Part shown: positions 56,549 through 64,000 of the stretch, piece after piece
Numbering within the stretch: the stretch's first letter is position 1
Layout of the letters: every line of letters starts with the position of its first letter
DNA from: JAIBDK01 sp965261915
GTDB taxonomy: Bacteria; Pseudomonadota; Gammaproteobacteria; Arenicellales; Poriferihabitantaceae
Direction: 5' to 3'
Length of the DNA stretch: 64,000 bases
NCBI GenBank assembly: GCA_965261915.1
Contig: CBDHDW010000013.1
Location: forward strand, 2,046,001-2,110,000
The notes under the pieces: generated by a model
Databases searched by the model: none
Told to the model about the DNA's origin: nothing
The model's input: the letters and a program-made list of their open reading frames with translations, nothing else
Program-made: the position numbers and the translations under genes

Positions 56549-57604
56549 ATGAGCAAAGAGAGTAACAAAATAGCCTTACCAAGTGTATTAGCATTTGAAC
56601 GAAAATTAGAGGTGTCTGATGCGCTAATGTATTCAGGAAACTGGAGTGATTTAGAGTGTGAGGACGGCAAAGAAACCAAGAAATTATGGCAACCAATCGC
56701 AATCAGTCAAAGAAAAAATCGTTCTACCCAAAGCGCAGAAGGCATTAATGACATAGATAAAACTCAACCAAACCCCGTTGCATCAGGTGATGATCAGGCA
56801 GTTATTCCTAGTGGTTGCGATACCTTAAAGGTTAGTTGGACATTAAGAATTATCGGTAATGTCGGCAACCCTTTTTCTTGTAACAATTCTTCCTTTGAAA
56901 ATGCCATTAAAAATAAGGTTAGAGAATTTAAAAAGGACGCACTAGAAACACTGGCATTTCGCTATGCCTATAACATTGTTAATGGGCAGTTTTTGTGGCG
57001 AAATCGAGTTTGCGCAGAAAATATAACAATACAGGTATCTATTAACAATGAAGAAAAACCATTGTCTTTTAATGCGTATGATTTTTCTCTGCGGGATTTT
57101 GAGACTAAGAAAGGTGATGATAATCTTAAAAAAATAGCCGATGTTATTTATAACGGTTTGATGGATGAGACCGGCGAGAAATTCTCTTGTATTAAAGTGA
57201 ATGCTTTTATCAAATTAGATGAATCTCAGCAAATTTTCCCCTCTCAAGAAATGAACATGAGAGAAAAAGGAAAGGTTTTATTTCAGTTAAATAGTTGCGC
57301 CGCTATTCATAATGTAAAAATCGGTAATGCCATTCGAACTGTTGATACTTGGTATGGTGATAATGGAATTGCTCAAGCTCCTGGGGGTAAAAAGACAATT
57401 AAACTTAGTTCTATAACAGATAAAACACCCATCGCCATTGAGCCTACGGCTCCGTCACTCAGCAAGGCATCGCCTATAGACCAAAGAACGATGATTTATA
57501 TACACTGATGCTTAATTGGGTTAATGAAAAGACAATTGAGGATGAGGATAAAAATTATGTTATTGCTAATTTAATTCGTGGTGGCGTGTTTAGTAAAAGT
57601 AAAG
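56549..57604 (+). pseudogene. csy3: Csy3 (Cas7f), frameshifted and cut by IS66
   Basis: The backbone subunit of the I-F Cascade. The frame 56549-57508 carries ALPSVLAFERKLEVSDALMY, SWTLRIIGNVGNPFSCN and KLDESQQIFPSQEMNM. At about 57442 the sequence CCTACGGC lacks one base (CCTTACGGC expected). The following residues GSVTQQGIAYRPKNDDLYTL, with MLNWVNEKTIEDED, lie in another frame. The gene then runs to VFSKSK, where IS66 copy 3 begins at 57605; the last few residues are lost. A good AAGGAG site precedes the ATG, 36 bp after csy2. Confidence 0.9.
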
Positions 57605-59142
57605 GTAACTGCCCAGGTACCCTAAGGAATAATTCTCTTGGAATAATTCTCTTGCCTGAGGAATCCCGATGTGATTCATTAAGATTATGATTTTTTCAAA
57701 CGCACCCAAAGGTTATGTTTCCGTTGAGGCTTATGAAGAGCTGAAGCAGAAGAATGCACAAACGATAGCCCTGCTTGTGGCTCGCATTGAAGACCTTGAG
57801 CGTCGCCTCAGCTTGAACAGCAGCAACAGTAGCAAACCGCCTTCAAGCGACGGCCTAAAGAAGCCCAAGGCTGAACCCAGAACCAAAAGTCTGCGGAGAA
57901 AATCCGGTAAAAAGTCAGGCGGGCAGAAAGGCCACAAGGGAAGCACCCTGTGCCAAACGGCAGATCCCGATCATGTTGAAGATCACTTTCCTTCTGTCTG
58001 CGGGCAATGTGGCACACCGCTGTCGCCATCAATGGCAGAGGATTACGCCGCACGACAGGTGTTTGACCTGCCCGAGCCACAGCCTCTGGTGACAACGGAA
58101 CACAGGGCACATGTCTGCCTTTGCGGCCACTGTGGGGAAACAACCAGGGCGGCGTTTCCTCTGGAAGTAAAGGCGCCCGTGCAGTACGGGCCACGCATCG
58201 CCGGAGTGGCAACATATCTCCAATGCGCCCATTTCCTGCCGGAAGACAGACTGGCGCAAATAATGGCCGATTTGTTCAATGCCCCTTTGGTTCCTGCCAC
58301 TGTGGCCGCCATGAACCGCAAAGCATCAGAGCGGCTCAAGGGGGTTGCTTCTCCCCTGCAGGATGTGATCGCCCAACAGGTCCACGTCAAACATCTTGAC
58401 GAGACGGGTTTCCGGATTACGGGGTGCCTGCAATGGCTTCACGTTGCCTGTACACCGCTTCTGGCTTTCTACCGGGTCAGCAGCAAACGCGGTAATCTGT
58501 TATCCAATCTCACGGGCTGTATCGTGCATGATCATTGGCAGCCCTACTTCACGCTGGATGGTGTTACCCATGCGTTGTGCAATGCACACCATTTACGGGA
58601 ACTGCAAGCGTTGGTCGAAATCGAACAGGAAGATTGGGCTGGTCAGATGCAAAGGCTACTGCGGCGTGCGCACCATGTCACACAGGCCGCGCGGGATAAG
58701 GGCGTGGCGGTTTCAACGCCGCTTGTTGCGCTTATTAATCGGCGATACGACAGGATCATCACCGCAGCATTGGATTTCCATGAGGAATTGCCTCCACTCG
58801 TGCCGCCAAAACCCGGAAGACGGGGGCGCAAGAAGCAGCGGACAGGACATAATCTGGCGTTACGATTACGCGATCACAAGGAAGGCACCCTGCGCTTTCT
58901 GACAGATCCCGACGTGCCATTCACAAACAACGAAGCTGAACGCGACCTGCGGATGATGAAGTTACGTCAGAAAATATCGGGAGGGTTCAGGTCTGAACAA
59001 GGTGCAGAGGATTTTGCCACCCTGCGCAGCGTCATCACAACGGCGAGAAAACAAGGATGGAACATCATCGAAACACTGATGATGCCTGCCGATCAGATTA
59101 TTGCAAAACTGAAATACGCTTAAAAACAACCTGGGCAGTTAC
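57605..59142 (+). mobile_element. IS66-family element (ISBst12-like), copy 3
   Basis: A 1538-bp element with ends GTAACTGCCCAGG / CCTGGGCAGTTAC and the tandem 14-bp unit found in copy 1. The flanking octamers AAGTAAAG and AATGTATG differ, so it lacks the target duplication seen in the other two copies. The csy3 end, cas6f and any CRISPR array do not continue on its right side. This is the signature of a deletion or rearrangement between IS66 copies. Confidence 0.93.
57687..59123 (+). CDS. tnpC: IS66-family transposase TnpC
   Basis: An intact 478-residue TnpC, nearly identical to those at 12292 and 20058 (differences include GVASPLQD for GVASHLQD). DDE motifs (HLDETGF, CIVHDHW, NNEAERDLRMMK) and the zinc-binding Cys pairs are present. 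It probably provides the homology for the rearrangement that ended the cas operon. Confidence 0.95.
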   Translation: MIFSNAPKGYVSVEAYEELKQKNAQTIALLVARIEDLERRLSLNSSNSSKPPSSDGLKKPKAEPRTKSLRRKSGKKSGGQKGHKGSTLCQTADPDHVEDHFPSVCGQCGTPLSPSMAEDYAARQVFDLPEPQPLVTTEHRAHVCLCGHCGETTRAAFPLEVKAPVQYGPRIAGVATYLQCAHFLPEDRLAQIMADLFNAPLVPATVAAMNRKASERLKGVASPLQDVIAQQVHVKHLDETGFRITGCLQWLHVACTPLLAFYRVSSKRGNLLSNLTGCIVHDHWQPYFTLDGVTHALCNAHHLRELQALVEIEQEDWAGQMQRLLRRAHHVTQAARDKGVAVSTPLVALINRRYDRIITAALDFHEELPPLVPPKPGRRGRKKQRTGHNLALRLRDHKEGTLRFLTDPDVPFTNNEAERDLRMMKLRQKISGGFRSEQGAEDFATLRSVITTARKQGWNIIETLMMPADQIIAKLKYA

Positions 59143-59147
59143 AATGT

Positions 59148-59423
59148 ATGAAGATAAAAATTAAAGATCGAGGACCCATTCAACAAGCAGAATTTGAACT
59201 GGGCGATTTTACTATTATCTGTGGTGGCAACAATACAGGTAAAACCTATGTAACCTACGCTTTATTTGGGTTTTTGCAGCACTGGTCAACATTACTAACA
59301 GCGTCAATGCAAGATAAGGACGTTAATATTTTGTTAAATGATGGGGTAGTTAGAATTAATTTATCTCCTTTCTCTCACGAATTTCGGGAAATGTACCGGA
59401 TAGGCCATACTATGGACTCGTAA
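59148..59423 (+). pseudogene. AAA-family ATPase N-terminal fragment
   Basis: The first 91 residues of an SMC/OLD-like AAA ATPase. It starts MKIKIKDRGPIQQAEFELGD, with the P-loop ICGGNNTGKTYVTYALFG (Walker A GGNNTGKT) near 27-44. It ends at a stop after YRIGHTMDS with no Walker B, signature or D-loop, far shorter than any such ATPase. OLD-type nucleases and abortive-infection proteins share this N-terminus, so it may be the remnant of another defence gene. It lies between IS66 copy 3 and the algC end. Confidence 0.65.
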
Positions 59424-59473
59424 TTTGCTAAACAAATTCCGCTGGACAAAATCGATTCAAGCAAAAAAGCAAC

Positions 59474-60847
59474 CTAAAACGGCAATTCCAATCCTGGCTT
59501 GACAGCAAGAATAAACTGGCGAAAACGTTCCTGAATCTCGAACAGCTGAGATTCGTTTCTCGCTTCAAATCGCATAATGAGAGCAGGCGTAGTGTTGGAT
59601 GCGCGTACCAAGCCGAAACCGCCATCAAAATCGACCCTGACACCATCAATGGTAGAAACACTGGCATCATTAAACTTCGCCGCATCAACAAGCTCTTCGA
59701 CCAACTTATAGTGCTCTCCCTCAGTCATATCAAGCCGCAATTCCGGGGTATTTACCGTGTCAGGTATATCAGCAAACAATTGTGAAGCCGGTTTTTCCGA
59801 ACGCGTAATCAACTCACAAAGTCTTGCGCCGGCATAGATTCCATCGTCGAAGCCGCCCCAGCGGTCATTGAAAAATATATGCCCGCTCATCTCTCCGGCT
59901 AATGCCGCACCTGATTCTTTAAGCTTGCTTTTGATAAATGAGTGCCCGGTTTTCCACATGGTTGGCTTGCCGCCACTTTTGCGAATCGCTTGAGCAAGAA
60001 TTTGCGTACACTTCACATCAAAAATAATCTCTACTCCGGGAGAGTCCTCCAGTATCGAGTGTGAAAACAACACCATTTGGCGGTCTGGCCAAATCACATC
60101 GCCAGTTGCAGAAACGATGCCTAACCGATCACCATCACCGTCAAAAGCCATTCCAAAATCCGCATTGTGTTCAGCGACTGACTGTATCAGGTCCTGAAGA
60201 TTCTCCAATTGGCTGGGATCCGGATGATGGTTTGGAAAGTTTCCATCAACTTCACAAAACAACTCGACGACCTCACATCCCAGCTCCCGAAACACCGTTG
60301 GTGCTACCGCTCCGGCTACACCGTTACCGCAATCAACAACTACTTTTAACGGTTTTTGTAATTGCACATCATCCAGAATTGCCTGACAGTACTGATCGAG
60401 AAGGGTTCTACGCGTTAGTTTACCCTCGCCTCTGATAAAATTTTCATCCAGCACACGCTGTTTGATTGACTGAATCGCGTCACCTGAAAGTGTTTTACCA
60501 CCGATCATCATTTTCAGGCCATTGTATTCTGGCGGGTTGTGACTGCCTGTGACCTGTACCCCGGTTCCGGTAGCCAACTCAACGGTTGCAAAATACAGTG
60601 TTGGCGTAGGCACCTGACCAATCTCGATTACGTTACAGCCTGTCGACATAAAACCACGAGCCAACGCCTGCGCCAATCCTGGCCCCGTCAATCGTCCATC
60701 CCAGCCAATCACCGTGGTATCGATTCCATTTTCAATAGTCTCAGAGCCCAAAGCTCTACCGACGCTTTCAACGATGTCTTCTGTCAGTGATTCATCTACC
60801 ACGCCCCGTATATCGTAGGCCTTAAAAATTTCATGGGGAAAAGTCAT
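59474..60847 (-). CDS. algC: Phosphomannomutase/phosphoglucomutase
   Basis: An alpha-D-phosphohexomutase of the AlgC/ManB type, 457 residues, interconverting hexose 6- and 1-phosphates for polysaccharide and LPS precursors. It starts FPHEIFKAYDIRGVV. The phosphoserine loop is VTGSHNPPEYNG near 98-109, the metal-binding loop FDGDGDRLG near 237, the sugar-binding loop GEMSGHIFF near 317 and the phosphate-binding loop VRASNTTPALIMRFEA near 413. It is a single gene downstream of lpd with a 75-bp gap and would supply sugar phosphates for polysaccharide pathways such as the locus at 8-18 kb. Confidence 0.93.
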   Translation of the reverse strand: MTFPHEIFKAYDIRGVVDESLTEDIVESVGRALGSETIENGIDTTVIGWDGRLTGPGLAQALARGFMSTGCNVIEIGQVPTPTLYFATVELATGTGVQVTGSHNPPEYNGLKMMIGGKTLSGDAIQSIKQRVLDENFIRGEGKLTRRTLLDQYCQAILDDVQLQKPLKVVVDCGNGVAGAVAPTVFRELGCEVVELFCEVDGNFPNHHPDPSQLENLQDLIQSVAEHNADFGMAFDGDGDRLGIVSATGDVIWPDRQMVLFSHSILEDSPGVEIIFDVKCTQILAQAIRKSGGKPTMWKTGHSFIKSKLKESGAALAGEMSGHIFFNDRWGGFDDGIYAGARLCELITRSEKPASQLFADIPDTVNTPELRLDMTEGEHYKLVEELVDAAKFNDASVSTIDGVRVDFDGGFGLVRASNTTPALIMRFEARNESQLFEIQERFRQFILAVKPGLELPF

Positions 60848-60922
60848 AAGTTATTACTGAATTAAATTACTATTTGTATGGAGATATCTCGGCACATCAA
60901 AACCGCCGTTTTTTACCAGCGA

Positions 60923-62350
60923 CTAACCGACTTTGTGAATGGCACGTTTATCCAGCGCCAGCGCCGCTTCATGAACCGCTTCAGATAAAGTTGGGTGTGC
61001 ATGGATAGTACGTGCCAGATCTTCTGAACTTGCCTGGTATGCCATTGCCAAAACGCATTCTCCAATGAGTTCTGAAACAAGCGGCCCCACCATATGGACG
61101 CCAAGCAAGCGATCAGTATGTTTATCAGCGATCATTTTAACAAAGCCGTGAGCCTCTTCCATTGCTTTCGCCCGACCCGTCGCCGCAAATGGGAACTGCC
61201 CGGTCTTGATTTCTACGCCGAGTTCTTTTAGTTCATTTTCGGTTTTTCCGACCCAGGCAATTTCGGGAGAGGTATAAATCACCCAAGGAACACAATTAAA
61301 ATCCACATGGCCTTTTCCACCGACGACCCGCTCAGCAACGGCAACACCTTCTTCCGATGCCTTGTGTGCGAGCATTGGACCCCGAACACAGTCCCCAACC
61401 GCCCAAATTGATGGTACTGCCGTACGGCACTGATCATCGACTTCCACAAATCCTCGAGCATCCAATTTTACCTCTGAATCTGAAGACAACAGTCGCTCTG
61501 TAGCCGCTTTTCTACCCACTGCGACGATGACTTTATCCACATCTAAAGAATGATCCTCCCCGGATTGCTGATAATTCAGGCGCACGCCTGATTCAGTTTC
61601 TTCAATTCCGCTTACCATCGCTCCCAGCCGAATATCCAGTTTTTGTTTTTTAAACTGGCGGCTGGCTTCGCGTGCGACCTGATGATCGGCTGCAGCCAAA
61701 AAAGTATCCATGGCTTCAAGCACGACCACCTCGGAGCCGAGTCGGTTCCAAACGCTGCCCAGTTCCAGACCAATAACACCGGCACCCATAATTCCAATAC
61801 GTCCGGGAACCGAATCAAATGCAAGCGCTCCGGTTGAATCGACAATATTTTTTCCATCGCAGGGGATACTGGGAATCTCAACTGGCACCGAACCCGGCGC
61901 CAAAATAATATCTTTTGCACTCAGGCTGTGAGTCACTTTATTGTCGCTGTTCAGCACATTGACTGTGGTCGGAGAAACCACCTGAGCAAAACCGTGGATC
62001 GAGGTCACTTTGTTGGCTTTAAAAAGCTGTGCTATGCCGCCAGTCAAGCTCGTCACAATTTTTTGTTTTCTCGCTTGCATTGTTGAAACATCGATCGCCA
62101 CATTATCAGCACTAATGCCATGCTCTGAAAATTGGTGGTTTAGTCGATGATATTGCTCAGAAGAATCCAGCAATGCTTTAGAGGGAATACATCCAACATT
62201 CAAACAGGTCCCACCCAGCGTTTCCTTTGCCTCGTCATCGATCTGCGAATCGATACATACCGTATTCAATCCGAGTTGAGCGCAGCGAATAGCGGCGACG
62301 TATCCACCCGGACCTGCGCCAACAACAATCACATCAAATTGGTCACTCAT
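60923..62350 (-). CDS. lpdA: Dihydrolipoyl dehydrogenase (E3)
   Basis: The FAD-dependent E3 component of the 2-oxoglutarate dehydrogenase complex, reoxidising dihydrolipoyl groups with NAD+. It shows FAD-binding VVGAGPGGYVAA near 10, the redox disulfide GGTCLNVGCIPSK near 45-57, NAD-binding MGAGVIGLELG near 188, the second FAD segment IWAVGDCVRGPMLAHKA near 315 and the C-terminal active-site base HAHPTLSEAVHEA near 455. The ATG at 62350 (MSDQFDVIVVG) is chosen over a TTG two codons upstream. It follows sucB by about 65 bp, the usual sucAB-lpd arrangement. Confidence 0.95.
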   Translation of the reverse strand: MSDQFDVIVVGAGPGGYVAAIRCAQLGLNTVCIDSQIDDEAKETLGGTCLNVGCIPSKALLDSSEQYHRLNHQFSEHGISADNVAIDVSTMQARKQKIVTSLTGGIAQLFKANKVTSIHGFAQVVSPTTVNVLNSDNKVTHSLSAKDIILAPGSVPVEIPSIPCDGKNIVDSTGALAFDSVPGRIGIMGAGVIGLELGSVWNRLGSEVVVLEAMDTFLAAADHQVAREASRQFKKQKLDIRLGAMVSGIEETESGVRLNYQQSGEDHSLDVDKVIVAVGRKAATERLLSSDSEVKLDARGFVEVDDQCRTAVPSIWAVGDCVRGPMLAHKASEEGVAVAERVVGGKGHVDFNCVPWVIYTSPEIAWVGKTENELKELGVEIKTGQFPFAATGRAKAMEEAHGFVKMIADKHTDRLLGVHMVGPLVSELIGECVLAMAYQASSEDLARTIHAHPTLSEAVHEAALALDKRAIHKVG

Positions 62351-62416
62351 AAACAATTACTCACTCATAATTTCAATATTATTTCCAGTTAACTGTGGAT
62401 TGACTCCACCCGCAAG

Positions 62417-63643
62417 TTAACAATCCAGTAACAACCGCGCAGGGTCTTCCAACATGTCTTTGATCGTAACGAGAAACTGCACTGCTTCTTTACCGTCGAT
62501 GATTCGATGATCATAAGATAGCGCCAGATACATCATTGGACGAATAACCACTTCACCGCCTTCGGCCATCGGTCTATCCTGAATTTTGTGCATTCCCAAT
62601 ATCGCACTTTGCGGCGGGTTCACAATAGGCGTGGAAAGCAAGGAACCAAATACGCCGCCGTTGGTAATCGTGAACGTGCCGCCTGTCAGCTCATCCAGAC
62701 CCATTTTTCCGGCTTGGGCGCGCTCAGCAAAATTGGCTATCTGGTTTTCTACATCAGCAAAACTCATCGTTTCACAATTGCGTAGTATCGGCACAACCAA
62801 CCCCCTGGGCGAAGAAACTGCAATCCCGATATCATTATAGTTGTGACGCACCATATCGGTTCCATCAATATGGCCATTCACAAGCGGAAAGCGTTGCAAT
62901 GCAATGACACTTGCCTTCACAAAGAATGACATGAATCCCAGCCGGGCACCGTGTTTTTTCTCAAACGATTCTTTGTATCGCGCACGAAGCTGTTTGACCG
63001 GCTGCATATTTACTTCGTTGAATGTTGTCAGTAATGCTGCATTCCGCTGCGATTGCACAAGGCGACTGGCGATGGTTTGTCGAAGACGGCTCATCGGCTC
63101 ACGATATTCTGCTCTATCCCCGGGGAAACTTTCGGACGAATCGGAAGAGGGCGCTGCCGTTTGTGCTGCGACGGCGGATTTGGCGGATGCTGATTCTGTC
63201 CCTGAATCCTTAACCTCATGATCCGGCTCGACAATCTGAGCGATGTGGTTCAACACGTCTTGTTTGGTGATTCTGCCCTCTCGGCCGGTACCTTTCACCG
63301 AAGCGGGATCAATGTCGGTCTCCTCAATGATTCTTCGTGCCGCAGGGCTCAAGATCGGATCCTCATTCGATTCGTCAGATCCGGATTCCACTTCATCAGA
63401 ACTGTCAGCAGCTTCAATACGCGCGAGGACTTGTTCCGCTTCAACCGTCGTCCCTGATGCTTCAAGGATCTCGGTTAACACTCCATCCTGCGGGGCCGGT
63501 ACTTCCAGCACCACTTTATCGGTTTCCACTTCTATAAGAATTTCATCACGCGTTACACGATCTCCAACTTGCTTATTCCAATCCAGCAATAGGGCATCTG
63601 CCACAGATTCCGGTAGTAGCGGTACTTTTATATCAATCGTCAT
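62417..63643 (-). CDS. sucB: Dihydrolipoamide succinyltransferase (E2 of 2-oxoglutarate dehydrogenase)
   Basis: The E2 core of the complex, 408 residues. The N-terminal lipoyl domain has EVETDKVVLEVPA with the lipoylated Lys near 43. There is an acidic linker, then the peripheral subunit-binding domain (LSPAARRIIEETDID, GRITKQDVLNHI) near 100-135. An Ala/Ser-rich linker follows, then the catalytic domain from about 180 with TFNEVNMQPV and the active site SYDHRIIDGKEAVQFL (catalytic His and Asp) near 378. It lies between sucA and lpd. Confidence 0.96.
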   Translation of the reverse strand: MTIDIKVPLLPESVADALLLDWNKQVGDRVTRDEILIEVETDKVVLEVPAPQDGVLTEILEASGTTVEAEQVLARIEAADSSDEVESGSDESNEDPILSPAARRIIEETDIDPASVKGTGREGRITKQDVLNHIAQIVEPDHEVKDSGTESASAKSAVAAQTAAPSSDSSESFPGDRAEYREPMSRLRQTIASRLVQSQRNAALLTTFNEVNMQPVKQLRARYKESFEKKHGARLGFMSFFVKASVIALQRFPLVNGHIDGTDMVRHNYNDIGIAVSSPRGLVVPILRNCETMSFADVENQIANFAERAQAGKMGLDELTGGTFTITNGGVFGSLLSTPIVNPPQSAILGMHKIQDRPMAEGGEVVIRPMMYLALSYDHRIIDGKEAVQFLVTIKDMLEDPARLLLDC

Positions 63644-63684
63644 GTCAATTTACCTGCAAACGGGTTGCATTGTCGTTTTAAGCT

Positions 63685-64000
63685 TTAAATCGCACTGAGC
63701 GCATCATCAATCAGGTTTTGTTGCTGTGCAACGTGGAGTTTGTAATATCCTACCGCCGGCGAGGGAGAGCCTTCCCGACCGACATATCTCAATGTCTGGT
63801 TTGGCACGAGTGCTTTTCCAAGATAATAACTGATTTGATACCAGCACCCCTGATTTTTCGGTTCTTCCTGACACCAAATCACTTCCACTGCATTTTCATA
63901 TTTTGCCACCGCTATCTTAAGTTCCTTCAATGGAAACGGATGAACCTGCTCCAGCCGGATAATCGCAATATTATCGATTTGCCGATTCCGTCTGGCTTCA
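63685..64000 (-). CDS. sucA: 2-oxoglutarate dehydrogenase E1, C-terminal end (cut by window)
   Basis: The C-terminal approximately 105 residues of SucA, the thiamine-diphosphate E1 component. The frame is open to the window edge and reads NIAIIRLEQVHPFPLKEL, VIWCQEEPKNQGCWYQI and LRYVGREGSPSPAVGYYKLH, the conserved SucA end. It sits 41 bp upstream of sucB in the same operon. Confidence 0.95.
   Translation of the reverse strand, partial: EARRNRQIDNIAIIRLEQVHPFPLKELKIAVAKYENAVEVIWCQEEPKNQGCWYQISYYLGKALVPNQTLRYVGREGSPSPAVGYYKLHVAQQQNLIDDALSAI

Noticed and set aside
47528..59142. Possible CRISPR array in or beside the cas operon
   Set aside because: No run of regularly spaced I-F-type repeats was found between 47432 and 59470 or in other intergenic regions.

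Overview
The window reads as a chromosomal segment of a gammaproteobacterium whose genome is being reshaped by insertion sequences. The assignment is an inference from the DnaA, FadH, AlgC/ManB, SucAB-Lpd and WbpP-type proteins and from a type I-F CRISPR-Cas operon; no rRNA or tRNA gene was recognised to test it. At least eleven IS copies or fragments from five families (IS1634-like, ISAs1, IS66 of the single-ORF ISBst12 type, IS630, IS5-like) plus a small MITE-like repeat family break up ordinary metabolic and surface-polysaccharide genes. Pseudogenes are frequent. Together these fit a recent IS expansion, as in host-restricted or recently bottlenecked bacteria.

Layout. 1-1160: end of an IS1634-like element and a degraded ISAs1 transposase. 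1419-6740 (minus): branched-chain-amino-acid-type ABC importer (binding protein, LivH, LivM, LivG, LivF) ending in a hydantoin/Asp-Glu racemase-family gene. 6866-8073: intact ISAs1-family element. 8278-18706: remnants of a surface-polysaccharide locus (MurJ/Wzx-like flippase, asparagine synthase fragment, two GT4 and one GT2 glycosyltransferases, WbpP-type epimerase) mixed with a DinJ/YafQ toxin-antitoxin remnant, an IS66 inside a glycosyltransferase, and MITE-like repeats. 18694-25087: nested IS pile (IS5 fragment, IS630 carrying IS66, IS1634-like element carrying another copy of itself).

25264-35909: pckA, a fused lysX/lysJ-type relic, a GT-C-like membrane protein, a hexapeptide acetyltransferase whose 3' end was copied by a 163-bp target duplication around an IS1634-like insertion, fadH, and dnaA with an upstream DnaA box but no dnaN after it. 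36183-38475: gluconolactonase (SMP-30) relic, another IS1634-like copy, and a terminator. 38575-47431: acyl-CoA synthetase, divergent acyl-CoA dehydrogenase plus TTC38-like TPR protein, an MFS transporter, and an MttB-family methyltransferase next to a GcvT/DmdA-family protein, which suggests catabolism of a methylated amine or betaine.

47528-57605: an AT-rich type I-F CRISPR-Cas operon in decay. cas1 has one in-frame amber codon, cas2-3 is split by an IS630, csy3 is frameshifted and cut by IS66, and cas6f and the CRISPR array are not in the window. An apparently intact ORF6N/phospholipase-D-like gene sits inside the operon between cas2-3 and csy1 and overlaps both neighbours. 59148-59423: AAA ATPase fragment. 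59474-64000 (minus): algC/manB, lpd, sucB and the end of sucA, ordinary core metabolism.
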